Part shown: one piece after another, positions 22,812 through 31,894 of the stretch
Layout: the number at the start of each line of letters is the position of its first letter
Position numbering within the stretch: position 1 is the first letter of the stretch
From: a virus
DNA: 51,205 nucleotides
Direction: 5' to 3' (one strand)
IMG/VR virus record: IMGVR_UViG_3300034374_007207
Span: 1-51,205 of that record
The notes under the pieces: model-generated
The model's database searches: none
Seen by the model: only the letters and a program-made list of their open reading frames with translations
Told to the model about the DNA's origin: nothing
Made by a program: the position numbers and the translations under genes

Positions 22812-23139
22812 TGTGTTTCGTGTAATTGAAATGCTTCAAGGATCTAATGAAGATTATACACTAGGATTAGAAATAATAAAACATTTTAATTCATATACTA
22901 ACCTTTGTATAGCATCATACTTTATTGGTGACAAGAAAAAAAGAATATTAGATGAATGCCATGAAAGCTTTACATCTAATGATACTAACCTAAAATCTTT
23001 ATTTAGGTATATAGAAACTACAGAAGATAAAGATCTCTTCATTATGATACTTGAAAAGAGAATATACATAGCTTCTGATTACAGTGAGATTAGACAAAGA
23101 ATGAAAAACATTATCAAAATTTTGAATGTCAATGCATGA
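22786..23139 (+). CDS. Unknown 117-residue helical protein
   Basis: It overlaps the resolvase gene (26 bases) and the metallopeptidase/VWA gene (14 bases). The product (MDQQTTPDDVFRVIEMLQGS) is helical with no catalytic motif. Similar small helical proteins often precede the VWA gene in such clusters; here it is only positional. Confidence 0.5.
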   Translation: MDQQTTPDDVFRVIEMLQGSNEDYTLGLEIIKHFNSYTNLCIASYFIGDKKKRILDECHESFTSNDTNLKSLFRYIETTEDKDLFIMILEKRIYIASDYSEIRQRMKNIIKILNVNA

Positions 23140-24283
23140 TGTACTAAGCAAAATTTCCAAGACAATCTTATTCAAAGAACCTTTCTATGGTTTGTTTCTT
23201 ATAGGATTGAAAAAGAATTTTACTGATGATCTTCCTACTGCTGCTGTTGGTAGGAATGGTATCAATACTTCTTTATATGTAAACCCTGACTTCTTTAAAT
23301 CACTAGATGATGATAAGAAATATGGACTAATAAAACATGAGCTATTGCATATTGCTTTTGGGCATATGACAATGCGTGATATATTTCAAGATAAAAAGTT
23401 ATTTAACATAGCTGCTGACTTAGAAATAAATCAATATATAGATGAATATCAGTTACCTGAAGGTGGTATTACAATGGATTCATTTCCTGAATTGTCACTA
23501 CCATACAGAGCTGGTACAAAAGAATACTACAAGCTTCTCAAACAAGCACAAGATCAAGGGAAGTCTGAGTCTCTACAAAATCTTTTAGATTCACAAGATG
23601 GCAACTCACCATATGATCATAACACTTGGGAAGAGTTTGATGAATTGCCAGAGTCTACACAAAGGCTTATAGAAAAACAGATTGATCATCAGATTAATAC
23701 TGTAGCAGAAACTCTTGAGAAATCTTCAGGTAATATTCCTGGAGAAATTAAATCAATACTTAAAAGAATAAGACATGTAGAACCACCAAAGTTTGATTGG
23801 CGTGGATATCTTAGACGCTTTGTTGGCAACTCAAATATTGTGTATACTAAAAAGACTAGGAAAAAAATCAACAAAAGATTCCCAGGTAATCCAGCAATTA
23901 AAGTTAAGACAAGAAGTCACATTCTTGTAGGTATAGATACATCTGCATCTGTAAATAATAATGAACTTAAAGAGTTTATGGCAGAGCTATACCATATATC
24001 TAAAACAGGTAATCAAATTACTATTGCTCAGTGTGATACTGTATTAAATAGTGTTGAAAAATTTAATCCTAAAAAAGATTTGAATATAAAAGGAAGAGGT
24101 GGTACAGATTTTCAACCTGTAATTGATCACTATAATGAGAAGGGTTATTATACAACACTTATATATTTTACTGACGGAGAAGCATCTTCACCTAACAATT
24201 GCCCAAAAAATACTTTGTGGGTACACAGTAGCATATCTCAGATAAATGAGAGTCTTCCAGGTAGATGTATAAAAATTAATTAA
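23126..24283 (+). CDS. Metallopeptidase/VWA protein (DUF2201-like)
   Basis: The 385-residue product has HELLHIAFGH (71-80), a zinc-metallopeptidase signature, followed by Glu in ADLEIN (100), then a C-terminal von Willebrand A domain with the MIDAS motif DTSAS (271-275), GRGGTD (323-328) and FTDGEA (348-353). This is the arrangement of the DUF2201 family, whose members pair with MoxR-type AAA+ ATPases. Such an ATPase lies two genes on. The pair may remodel or cleave a host or virion protein; the substrate is unknown. Confidence 0.85.
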   Translation: MSMHDVLSKISKTILFKEPFYGLFLIGLKKNFTDDLPTAAVGRNGINTSLYVNPDFFKSLDDDKKYGLIKHELLHIAFGHMTMRDIFQDKKLFNIAADLEINQYIDEYQLPEGGITMDSFPELSLPYRAGTKEYYKLLKQAQDQGKSESLQNLLDSQDGNSPYDHNTWEEFDELPESTQRLIEKQIDHQINTVAETLEKSSGNIPGEIKSILKRIRHVEPPKFDWRGYLRRFVGNSNIVYTKKTRKKINKRFPGNPAIKVKTRSHILVGIDTSASVNNNELKEFMAELYHISKTGNQITIAQCDTVLNSVEKFNPKKDLNIKGRGGTDFQPVIDHYNEKGYYTTLIYFTDGEASSPNNCPKNTLWVHSSISQINESLPGRCIKIN

Positions 24284-24284
24284 A

Positions 24285-24653
24285 ATGGGTAGATATTATG
24301 AAGGAGATATTGAAGGCAAGTTTGCTTTTGCTATCCAGTCAAGCACAGCTGCGGATAGGTTTGGTGTAGAAGGCACAACACCTAACTATGTTGAATATTA
24401 TTTTGATACTGAAAATTTAGATGACATAAGATCTGAATTACAGTCTATAGAAAAAACATTTGGAAAGAATAAGAATGCAATATTGTCTTATTATGATTTA
24501 AAACCAGATATGAGTATTTGGGATTATCTAAGTAAAGGTGGAATAACAATACCACCTGAAAATGTATCTGATTTTTATGACTACATTTTAGGTAGACAAA
24601 TCTTAGAATGTGTATTAGAAAAAGGTGATTGCTCTTTCACTGCTGAATTTTAA
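24285..24653 (+). CDS. Conserved phage protein of unknown function, 122 residues
   Basis: It starts MGRYYEGDIEGKFAFAIQSS, a sequence form I have met in uncharacterised phage proteins ('GRYY-GDIEGKF'). It is a small acidic protein with two conserved-looking Cys near the C-terminus. It lies between the VWA and MoxR genes, one base after the former, so it may belong to the same system. No function is known. Confidence 0.6.
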   Translation: MGRYYEGDIEGKFAFAIQSSTAADRFGVEGTTPNYVEYYFDTENLDDIRSELQSIEKTFGKNKNAILSYYDLKPDMSIWDYLSKGGITIPPENVSDFYDYILGRQILECVLEKGDCSFTAEF

Positions 24654-24678
24654 CTAACAAACTTTAAAATTAAATATT

Positions 24679-25905
24679 ATGTCTCAATCAAAAGTAAACT
24701 TGCAAGAATTAACTGTAGATATTCAACACTTAGTTAACAACAATAGATTCCTACAAAGCAATGGTGACAAGCCTAGTGCTATGGAAATTGTTGGTGAACC
24801 TGGTATTGGTAAAACATCTTGCATGTTACAAATTGCTAAAGATTTAAACTTAGATATAGTAAAAATTAATCTATCACAAATTGAGGAAATAGGTGATCTT
24901 GTAGGATTTCCTATCAAACAATTTATGATGTATAAAGAAATAGGTAAACCTGTTAATCCTTCTCTAAATTACACATCAGCTCAGGCACCCAAAACAAAAA
25001 AGATGGCAGCATGGGTTGATGATGTAGCAGTAGATGAATATCTCAAACAAGGATACAAGTTCACTGGTCAGAAGAGAACTGCTTCATGTCCTCCTGAATG
25101 GATTGCCAATAAAAAGAAAGGTGGTATACTATTACTTGATGACTGGAATCGTGCAGACATGCGTTTCATTCAAGCTGTTATGGAGCTTATAGATAGACAA
25201 GAATATATTTCTTGGAAGCTACCAAAAGACTGGCACATCATACTTACAGCCAATCCTGACAATGGTGACTATATGGTTAACTCTATAGATACTGCACAAA
25301 AGACTAGATTTATTTCTACCTATGTGAAGTTTGATATAGATATCTGGGCACAATGGGCAGAGGGTAAGCTTGATACAAGATGTATTAACTTTCTACTTAT
25401 GCATCCTGAGCTTGTAACTGAGTCTGTAAATGCAAGATGTATCACAACATTCTTCAAAAGTATCTCCAGTCTTCAGAGTTTTTCTAACAACCTACCACTA
25501 ATACAAAGATTTGGTGAGGGTAGTGTTGGTGAAACATTTGCAAGTTTGTTTACCATATTCATCAACAACAAGCTTGATAAACTACCTACACCTAAAGATA
25601 TTATAACTAAAGATGATGACAGTGCTGTCTATAAAAATTTAAAAGCAACCATTGGTACAGGTACAGATTACAGAGCTGATATAGCATCTACCCTTGCTAC
25701 ACGTGTGGCTAACTATGCTGTATTCTATTCTAAGAACAATACTATAAACAAAAAGATTGTAGATAGATTGTTTGACCTATGTACTATGGATATATTCACA
25801 AATGATTTAAAGTACCTTATTATTAGAACTTTAATTAATGGTAACAAAACAAAGTTTAACAGCTTATTAAACCGTTCTGAAATAATTAAAATGACAATCA
25901 AGTAA
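24679..25905 (+). CDS. MoxR-type AAA+ ATPase
   Basis: The 408-residue product has Walker A GEPGIGKT (39-46), Walker B LLLDDWNRAD (151-160) and sensor TANP (190-193). These match the MoxR/RavA group of AAA+ chaperone-like ATPases, including the WNRA segment next to Walker B. It lies next to a VWA/metallopeptidase gene, the normal MoxR partner. It may load or activate that partner. The leader ATTAAATATTATG marks the start. Confidence 0.88.
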   Translation: MSQSKVNLQELTVDIQHLVNNNRFLQSNGDKPSAMEIVGEPGIGKTSCMLQIAKDLNLDIVKINLSQIEEIGDLVGFPIKQFMMYKEIGKPVNPSLNYTSAQAPKTKKMAAWVDDVAVDEYLKQGYKFTGQKRTASCPPEWIANKKKGGILLLDDWNRADMRFIQAVMELIDRQEYISWKLPKDWHIILTANPDNGDYMVNSIDTAQKTRFISTYVKFDIDIWAQWAEGKLDTRCINFLLMHPELVTESVNARCITTFFKSISSLQSFSNNLPLIQRFGEGSVGETFASLFTIFINNKLDKLPTPKDIITKDDDSAVYKNLKATIGTGTDYRADIASTLATRVANYAVFYSKNNTINKKIVDRLFDLCTMDIFTNDLKYLIIRTLINGNKTKFNSLLNRSEIIKMTIK

Positions 25906-26858
25906 TGAACACACCGTATCAAATCTTAACAGAAGAAGCAATAGATAAATTTAATTTAGAAGATAAAATTTGGCTTAATGGCTATAAGCCAGATTATATA
26001 GGAAACTTAGTAGCTTTCCATAATAGAGATGAGTTTGATTCTTTGAGAGAATTTCAAATAGATAAAGACTCATTTGATATTAACAACTATAAAAAAAAGA
26101 AAGCATATATCATACCTGGCAGTGAAAGAACACAGACTAGAATTAAAGATATGATGGATGAGCTTGATATACGTATTGTAAAAGACTATAGAAAAGCAGA
26201 CTTCTTCATAAGCAATGACAATGTAAATACTAACCTCTCTAAGAATAATCTGTTTTTTAATCTTTTTGGTCAGTACAAACATGTAGGAAAATGGGAAGAT
26301 AGGTTTATAATTAACTCATATGAAAGCAATATTAGTTTAGTTGCATCTGATTCAGCTGTACTTAATATTAGACATGCTTATATTGGTGGTTTATATTTCA
26401 ATCTAAGAGTAACAGGAAAAGAATTTGTGCCTCTATATCATTTCAATAATTTATGTCAAGATGTAGTTCTTGACGATGACATGAAGGACTATCTTATAGG
26501 AATGCTAAAATCTAAGAACCCTGATGACTTTAGTGTTGTGAAAAAGATTCTGCCAAAAATTGATATATCAAAAAATCAGATGATACTATTTTCTTTATTT
26601 GATGAAGGCCTATATCAAAGAAGATATTCTTTTGAAAGAGATAAAGATTGCAAGAATTGGATAAAAGAATCTGGAGTATTAAGTTGGGGTAGAGAGCCCT
26701 CATCAATTATAGAGGATTACCACAATAGAGGTGTACTAACTAATGAAGGATTTAAATATCTTGAATTGCAAAATAGACATAGAATAAGTGTCCACAATGG
26801 ATGTCTATACAATTTCAAAGTTTCTTTGAAAGAAGAATATAAAAAGTATTTAAAATAA
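25905..26858 (+). CDS. Unknown 317-residue protein
   Basis: It overlaps the MoxR gene by one base (TAATG), which argues for a shared function. The first half (about 1-130) has several strands and contains KKKAYIIPGSERTQTRIK, a stretch reminiscent of nucleotide-binding loops but without a Walker motif. The second half is helical with a basic C-terminus. It is probably conserved in this phage group; no function known. A terminator follows. Confidence 0.55.
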   Translation: MNTPYQILTEEAIDKFNLEDKIWLNGYKPDYIGNLVAFHNRDEFDSLREFQIDKDSFDINNYKKKKAYIIPGSERTQTRIKDMMDELDIRIVKDYRKADFFISNDNVNTNLSKNNLFFNLFGQYKHVGKWEDRFIINSYESNISLVASDSAVLNIRHAYIGGLYFNLRVTGKEFVPLYHFNNLCQDVVLDDDMKDYLIGMLKSKNPDDFSVVKKILPKIDISKNQMILFSLFDEGLYQRRYSFERDKDCKNWIKESGVLSWGREPSSIIEDYHNRGVLTNEGFKYLELQNRHRISVHNGCLYNFKVSLKEEYKKYLK

Positions 26859-26868
26859 TTTTATAACA

Positions 26869-26885
26869 GGGGGTTAACTACCCCC
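26869..26885 (+). terminator. Short G5/C5 terminator-like hairpin
   Basis: GGGGG (26869-26873) pairs with CCCCC (26881-26885), with T-A closing the loop to six pairs. TTAAATATTT follows. It is very short and could be an attenuator before the nuclease gene at 26899. Confidence 0.6.
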
Positions 26886-26898
26886 TTAAATATTTATT

Positions 26899-27900
26899 AT
26901 GATAGACCAAGAAGCTATTAAAAATTTTTATAGTAAAGCATTTAAGTTTTCTTATTCATCAATGAACAAGCTTCTGTTTAGCCCTAAGCTTTTCTATAAA
27001 GATTATGTTCTAGGTGAAAAGGAAATACGCACAGACAAACATTTAGTAGAAGGTAAATTATTGCACTGCCTTATGTTTGAACCTGATGATGTTGAAAAGA
27101 AGTTTAAAATTCTTCCTGAAAAAACTCCTTCAGATAACGTAAGAAAAGTATTGCATAGACTGTTTGATGCAGTAGGAGCTAATCAAGATTTGCTTGAAGA
27201 TACTCCTGCATGGAACAGCGTAATACTTCAAGTACTTATAGATCAAAACTTATATCAAAGCCTTAAAAAAGATGAGGCTAGACTTGCTAAAATAAAAACA
27301 AAAGACAATCAATTATATTGGAATTTTATATCCAACCCTAATGTAGATGTAATTGATACTAAGACACTAGAAAAGTGTAAAGACAAACTTCATTATCTAC
27401 TAGGTAATAAAGATATACAAGACATACATATATCATGCAATAGCAAAAGTGATTTTGATTTAGATCCTGTATCTGTTTATAGAGAAAAATATCTTGAGTG
27501 TGAACTAACTGATTATCTATTTGGACTTAAAGGTTATGTAGACTATTACAAAATAGATGAAGACAATAAAACTGTTACTATTTGTGACTTGAAAACAACA
27601 GGAAAATCTATTTCTGACTTTAATGAAACCGTGGATTATTACAATTACTGGCTACAAGCTGCTATTTATTCTGTATTAATTTATGAAAACCATAAGGATA
27701 TAATAGAAGATTATGAAATAATTTTTAAATTTATAGTTATTGATACATACAATCAAGTATATTCATTTAAAGTATCTGATGATTCCTACAATAAATGGAT
27801 GGATAATTTATCTGCAACACTAAAGATTGTTGACTATCATTACACTAATAAAGAGTTTACCTTACCGTTTAAATTTCTTATAAACCAGGTAGATTTATAA
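26899..27900 (+). CDS. PD-(D/E)XK exonuclease
   Basis: The 333-residue product has the PD-(D/E)XK pattern: an N-terminal helix YSSMNKLLFSPKLFY, then EGKLLHC, GYVDYY with D215, D230-L-K232 (CDLKTT), and Q253...Y257. The first part matches the 'PDDEXK-like' DUF3799/RecE-type phage nucleases. It would degrade one strand of duplex ends, working with the NTPase and SSB-like proteins in annealing recombination. The leader AAATATTTATTATG marks the start. Confidence 0.85.
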   Translation: MIDQEAIKNFYSKAFKFSYSSMNKLLFSPKLFYKDYVLGEKEIRTDKHLVEGKLLHCLMFEPDDVEKKFKILPEKTPSDNVRKVLHRLFDAVGANQDLLEDTPAWNSVILQVLIDQNLYQSLKKDEARLAKIKTKDNQLYWNFISNPNVDVIDTKTLEKCKDKLHYLLGNKDIQDIHISCNSKSDFDLDPVSVYREKYLECELTDYLFGLKGYVDYYKIDEDNKTVTICDLKTTGKSISDFNETVDYYNYWLQAAIYSVLIYENHKDIIEDYEIIFKFIVIDTYNQVYSFKVSDDSYNKWMDNLSATLKIVDYHYTNKEFTLPFKFLINQVDL

Positions 27901-27924
27901 TTCACATAACCTTAAATAATTATT

Positions 27925-28299
27925 ATGAGCATAGGTAAAAACATGATGCTGATTGAGTCAGCGTTTAAAAACATGAAGTCCTTTTCAATGATATCTGTTA
28001 GTAAAGATTGTCCATACATTGAGGCTTTATATGATCCTTCATCTGCTGTTCTTGCAGTTATCACTAAAGAAAAAAAGAACACTTTCCATATGGTTCCTAA
28101 ACTAAAAGAAGATGGCAACCCACATGGTAATAAGAAACAAAGAGTCCAGATCCAAACATATGGTGAATACTACATCACAAATGTTGATAACATTAAAGAT
28201 TTCATAAGTATATTTTCTATCAATACAGACTTTGACTTTGGTAAATATATGGTAGATTTAAATGAGACAAAAGTATCCAAGATTATAACGCAAGCATAA
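27925..28299 (+). CDS. Unknown 124-residue protein
   Basis: It starts MSIGKNMMLIESAFKNMKSF after TAAATAATTATTATG, between the exonuclease and the polymerase. The product is a small alpha/beta protein with a basic centre. It may be an accessory factor to replication by position. The 10-bp terminator follows 21 bases after the stop. Confidence 0.5.
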   Translation: MSIGKNMMLIESAFKNMKSFSMISVSKDCPYIEALYDPSSAVLAVITKEKKNTFHMVPKLKEDGNPHGNKKQRVQIQTYGEYYITNVDNIKDFISIFSINTDFDFGKYMVDLNETKVSKIITQA

Positions 28300-28320
28300 G
28301 ATCTTTTTCATTAGCTCAAG

Positions 28321-28376
28321 CCTGTATTACCGTTCTGTTTTCAAACTATTTTCAGTCTGTGTAATACAGGTTTTTT
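28321..28376 (+). terminator. Rho-independent terminator
   Basis: CCTGTATTAC (28321-28330) pairs perfectly with GTAATACAGG (28361-28370) and six T follow. The loop is long (30 bases). The polymerase gene starts 12 bases later, so its promoter is probably inside or just after this element, or read-through occurs. Confidence 0.85.
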
Positions 28377-28387
28377 ATTCTACAATT

Positions 28388-30379
28388 ATGAACCACTGGA
28401 TAATGGACTATGAAACTTTATCCAATTGTTTCGTAGCAGTATTTCAACATTATAAATCCAATGACAAAAAGATATTTGTTGTTAATGATCTTGAAGATAA
28501 CTTTGATTCGCTAGTTGCTTTCCTGGAAAGTAATATCAAAAATAAAGAGTGGCATATATCATACAACGGTCTCAACTTTGACGCTCAAATAACACACTAT
28601 ATACTTGATAGCAGTTACAAATGGCTTACATATTCTGGCAGTGATATTGCTAAGGATATATATGCATACGCACAATCTTGTATAAATAAAAGTAGAGCCG
28701 GAGATTTTCAAGAGTATCCTGAATGGAGAATGAAAATTCAACAAATAGATGTATTCAAGCTAAATCATTGGGATAACAAAGCAAAAAGAAGTTCTTTAAA
28801 ATGGATACAGTTCAGTATGGATTGGGATAACTTGTTAGACATGCCCATAGAACATACTGTGCATATAGACAAATATGAGCAGATAAATACTATTATAGAT
28901 TACTGTATAAATGATGTTGAATCTACAGCAGCAATTTACAATGGCAGTATATCACAAATCAAACTTAGAAAATCATTAAGCAAAAAGTATAAAGTAAATT
29001 TATTTTCTGCATCTGAACCTAGAATCAGTAAAGAGATATTCATGTATTACATGAGGCCCAAAATGAATATCACTAAATATGATTTTAAAAAGCTTAGAAC
29101 AGAAAGAATTAAAATTAACTGCGGTAATATCATATTACCATATATAAAATTTAAAACACAAGAATTTAATAATCTCCTATCAATTATAAAAGATATGGAG
29201 TTAGATGCTCTTAATCTTAAGGGTCAGTTTAAGTTCTGTGTTAATTACAAAAATGTAGATACAACCTTTGGTTTAGGTGGTGTGCATGGTGCAAATAAAT
29301 CAGGCATATATGAAAGTAATGAAGACTATATTATTATGTCTTCAGATGTAACAAGCTTTTATCCTAATCTTGTTATTAGAAACAAATGGAGTGCAGCTCA
29401 TTTCCCCCAAGAATTATTCTGTCCACAGTATGAATGGTTCTTTGATGAAAGAGTAAAAATTCCTAAGTCTAATCCAATGAATTATGTGTTGAAGATTATA
29501 CTTAATAGTACTTTTGGATTGAGTAATGATGCAACAAGTTTCTTTTATGATCCAGAGTTATGTATGCGTATCACAATAAACGGACAGCTTACATTAATGA
29601 TGTTGTATGAAAGAATTATGGAGGAGATACCTGGTGCTATTTCTATTATGCAAAATACAGACGGTATAGAAATTAAAATACCAAAGGAGTATAAAGAAGC
29701 ATACTTAGATATTTGCAAAGATTGGGAAGATGTAACTAAACTCAAACTAGAACATACAACATATAGCAAAATCATATTGGCTGATGTCAATAGTTACATA
29801 GCAATTGATAATCCTGTAAAGGTTGATATAACTAAATGGAGAAGTATCAAGGATAAAAACCCTCATTACTTATTTAGTATTAAGGGTTCTGATTTCTTAT
29901 ATTCTGCTGTAAAGTTAAAAGGTAGGTTTAATTTTCATAACTTAGAACTACACAAAAATAAATCTAAACTTGTAGTGGCTAAAGGTATATATCAGTTTTT
30001 TATAAACAACATATTGCCTGAAGACTATGTTAAAACAAACACCAACATACTTGATTACTGCATTGCACAAAAGTCAAGAGGTGATTGGAAACAAATGAAA
30101 AGGGTATCTATTAACGGTGTGATTACAGATATAGGTTTGCAAAAAATTAATAGATATTATATATCTAACAATGGATGTAAACTTGTAAAAGTAAATACAT
30201 TTGATGGTAGAGAAATACAATTAGAATCTGGTAAATGGAAACAAACTGTATTCAATAAATTGTGTATAAAAAATAAGTTTGAAGATTATAATGTCAATAT
30301 AAAATACTATATTGATGCTATCAAAAATGAGATAGATAATATTATAAACATTTCAAAAAAACAACTAACAATATTCTAA
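28388..30379 (+). CDS. Family B DNA polymerase
   Basis: The 663-residue product has a 3'-5' exonuclease domain with all three motifs: DYE (7-9), N60 with FD (64-65), and Y172...D176. The polymerase motifs are motif A SDVTSFYP (D320, Y325), motif B KIILNSTFG (K369 to G377) and motif C QNTDG (N423, D425), where the usual first Asp is replaced by Asn. Motifs A and B are only about 50 residues apart, far less than is typical, so the fingers region is reduced. The primase and helicase genes in this window suggest RNA-primed replication. Confidence 0.93.
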   Translation: MNHWIMDYETLSNCFVAVFQHYKSNDKKIFVVNDLEDNFDSLVAFLESNIKNKEWHISYNGLNFDAQITHYILDSSYKWLTYSGSDIAKDIYAYAQSCINKSRAGDFQEYPEWRMKIQQIDVFKLNHWDNKAKRSSLKWIQFSMDWDNLLDMPIEHTVHIDKYEQINTIIDYCINDVESTAAIYNGSISQIKLRKSLSKKYKVNLFSASEPRISKEIFMYYMRPKMNITKYDFKKLRTERIKINCGNIILPYIKFKTQEFNNLLSIIKDMELDALNLKGQFKFCVNYKNVDTTFGLGGVHGANKSGIYESNEDYIIMSSDVTSFYPNLVIRNKWSAAHFPQELFCPQYEWFFDERVKIPKSNPMNYVLKIILNSTFGLSNDATSFFYDPELCMRITINGQLTLMMLYERIMEEIPGAISIMQNTDGIEIKIPKEYKEAYLDICKDWEDVTKLKLEHTTYSKIILADVNSYIAIDNPVKVDITKWRSIKDKNPHYLFSIKGSDFLYSAVKLKGRFNFHNLELHKNKSKLVVAKGIYQFFINNILPEDYVKTNTNILDYCIAQKSRGDWKQMKRVSINGVITDIGLQKINRYYISNNGCKLVKVNTFDGREIQLESGKWKQTVFNKLCIKNKFEDYNVNIKYYIDAIKNEIDNIINISKKQLTIF

Positions 30380-30380
30380 A

Positions 30381-30680
30381 ATGGATTACTTTGAATTAGA
30401 AACTGCTGTAATAGAATGGGCTAAAGACAAAGGTATATTTGATAAGGGTACACCTATGGCTCAGGCTTTAAAAACATTAGAAGAAACAACAGAGCTATGC
30501 ACTGCCGTAAATGCTGATAATAAAGAGGAAATAAAAGATGCATTAGGTGATGTAATGGTTACAATATTAATACAAGCAGAGATGCAAGATATGAGCTTAG
30601 AAGACTGTCTTGAGTCTGCATATAAAGTAATAAGCAAACGCAAAGGAAAAATGATAGACGGTCAGTTTGTCAAAGAATAG
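30381..30680 (+). CDS. MazG-like nucleotide pyrophosphohydrolase
   Basis: The 99-residue product has the MazG all-helical metal-binding pattern: LEETTEL (Glu ladder near residues 32-38) and IKDALGDVMVT (about 50-60). MazG proteins hydrolyse NTPs or dNTPs, and phage copies may lower (p)ppGpp or clean the nucleotide pool. The single-domain size is typical. It starts one base after the polymerase gene. Confidence 0.85.
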   Translation: MDYFELETAVIEWAKDKGIFDKGTPMAQALKTLEETTELCTAVNADNKEEIKDALGDVMVTILIQAEMQDMSLEDCLESAYKVISKRKGKMIDGQFVKE

Positions 30681-30705
30681 TTTCCGTAGTTTACTCTTTT
30701 ATCTT

Positions 30706-30739
30706 AAAGCACCTGTGATATTATTGCGGGTGCTTTTTT
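30706..30739 (+). terminator. Rho-independent terminator
   Basis: AAAGCACC (30706-30713) pairs with GGTGCTTT (30729-30736), with six T at the 3' side of the stem and beyond. It ends the polymerase/MazG unit. Confidence 0.85.
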
Positions 30740-30752
30740 AATCTTTACTATT

Positions 30753-30920
30753 ATGGATGATTTTACAATCAAATACAACAAGGTGTATAGAGGTGATGAA
30801 CACATAGCCACCATAAATTTTAATAGGCTGTATGTAAAACAGAATAAAATGTGCAAATCATCCAGAATATATATCAACAAAATTTCTTTAAAACTAAAAC
30901 TTGAAATAGAATATGTCTAA
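30753..30920 (+). CDS. Small basic 55-residue protein
   Basis: ATG 30753 (TTTACTATTATGG leader) opens a frame MDDFTIKYNKVYRGDEHIAT and so on, ending in KLKLEIEYV. It is beta-rich and basic and overlaps the next gene by eight bases. The leader is the standard form, which supports it. Function unknown. Confidence 0.55.
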   Translation: MDDFTIKYNKVYRGDEHIATINFNRLYVKQNKMCKSSRIYINKISLKLKLEIEYV

Positions 30921-31101
30921 ATGGTTTCTTGTAGAGTGCTATACAATCTCTGACATAAGCAAAATGAAATATATAATTAAGTCTTTGAAAGCCCGGCTTA
31001 AAGACTTTATAGTAAATAGAGACAACACATGCTCATTGTGTATTGAATATGATGATCATAAAGTAATAGAGTCTATTGAATTACTTCTAAACGCCAAATA
31101 A
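30913..31101 (+). CDS. Unknown 62-residue protein
   Basis: It starts MSKWFLVECYTISDISKMKY and looks like a ferredoxin-like small domain (strand-helix-strand, with LKARLKDFI and a later strand). It overlaps the previous gene by eight bases. Function unknown. Confidence 0.5.
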   Translation: MSKWFLVECYTISDISKMKYIIKSLKARLKDFIVNRDNTCSLCIEYDDHKVIESIELLLNAK

Positions 31102-31102
31102 A

Positions 31103-31378
31103 ATGACTAAAGAAGAATTGCAAGATGTATATGTATTGCTTGAGAAGCAGTATAGATTAGCTTTTGTAGCAGGCTACAATGCTGCAATAAATAACAGTAT
31201 AGGTAGAAAAAATCTACAATCCTGGGAATGGGCAGGTAAGTTTCAGAACTATGAAATTTGGGAAGATCCTCTTAACCAAAGCGTGTTACCTACAAGTGTG
31301 CAGAGACAAAACAATGCACATAAAGGAGAAGAGGTACTTAAAAAATTAAAGAAACATCTAAATCTTAAAGTATTATGA
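31103..31378 (+). CDS. Unknown 91-residue helical protein
   Basis: It starts MTKEELQDVYVLLEKQYRLA and contains two conserved-looking Trp and an NNSIGRKNLQSWEWA segment. It overlaps the zinc-ribbon gene by four bases (ATGA). Function unknown. Confidence 0.5.
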   Translation: MTKEELQDVYVLLEKQYRLAFVAGYNAAINNSIGRKNLQSWEWAGKFQNYEIWEDPLNQSVLPTSVQRQNNAHKGEEVLKKLKKHLNLKVL

Positions 31379-31572
31379 AAAATGATAAACATTTAGAATT
31401 ATCATGTAATAAATGTGATTCTACTGATGTAGAAATGAGGCATTGTTATTATGGTATTCCTACAGGGTATTGGTGTGATAGCTGCTACAATAGCAACAAA
31501 TATCCTTATAGAAAAGATAGATATCCTACTATTGAATTTGATGGTTTTGGAGAACAATTAAATCCGGATTAA
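31375..31572 (+). CDS. Zinc-ribbon protein, 65 residues
   Basis: Two Cys pairs (CNKCD near 11-15 and CDSCYN near 33-38) form a zinc ribbon. Such small proteins often bind nucleic acid or RNA polymerase. The start is coupled to the previous gene (ATGA); the next gene, also zinc-binding, begins one base after its stop. Target unknown. Confidence 0.65.
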   Translation: MKNDKHLELSCNKCDSTDVEMRHCYYGIPTGYWCDSCYNSNKYPYRKDRYPTIEFDGFGEQLNPD

Positions 31573-31573
31573 T

Positions 31574-31894
31574 ATGAAATTAAAACCAAAAGAATGCATA
31601 AATAACGGTTGTAAAAACATTTTCTATGTGCCTGACAACAAGCTGCATATGATGTTAATTTGTGAAAAATGTATAGAAATATCAGAACAAAAATTTAAAC
31701 AGAATGAAGTTTTAGATTCATTTGTAAAAGATGGGTTTTTTAAATGCCCAGGCTGTAAAGAAAGTTGGACACCACCACCCGCTATAGAAAATGAAAGTGA
31801 AGAAGAAACACAAATATATTGTGGCTATGGTTGTGGGTATATTTTTTTAGAGGATTATAAACAAAACAAAGATGAACTTAGACCAAGAAACTAA
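31574..31894 (+). CDS. Double zinc-finger protein, 106 residues
   Basis: Cys pairs occur at about residues 7/12 (CINNGC), 30/33 (CEKC), 56/59 (CPGC) and 82/86 (CGYGC), enough for two zinc sites in a ribbon-like fold. It overlaps the next gene by 23 bases. A DNA- or RNA-binding role is likely, with no specific target visible. Confidence 0.6.
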   Translation: MKLKPKECINNGCKNIFYVPDNKLHMMLICEKCIEISEQKFKQNEVLDSFVKDGFFKCPGCKESWTPPPAIENESEEETQIYCGYGCGYIFLEDYKQNKDELRPRN

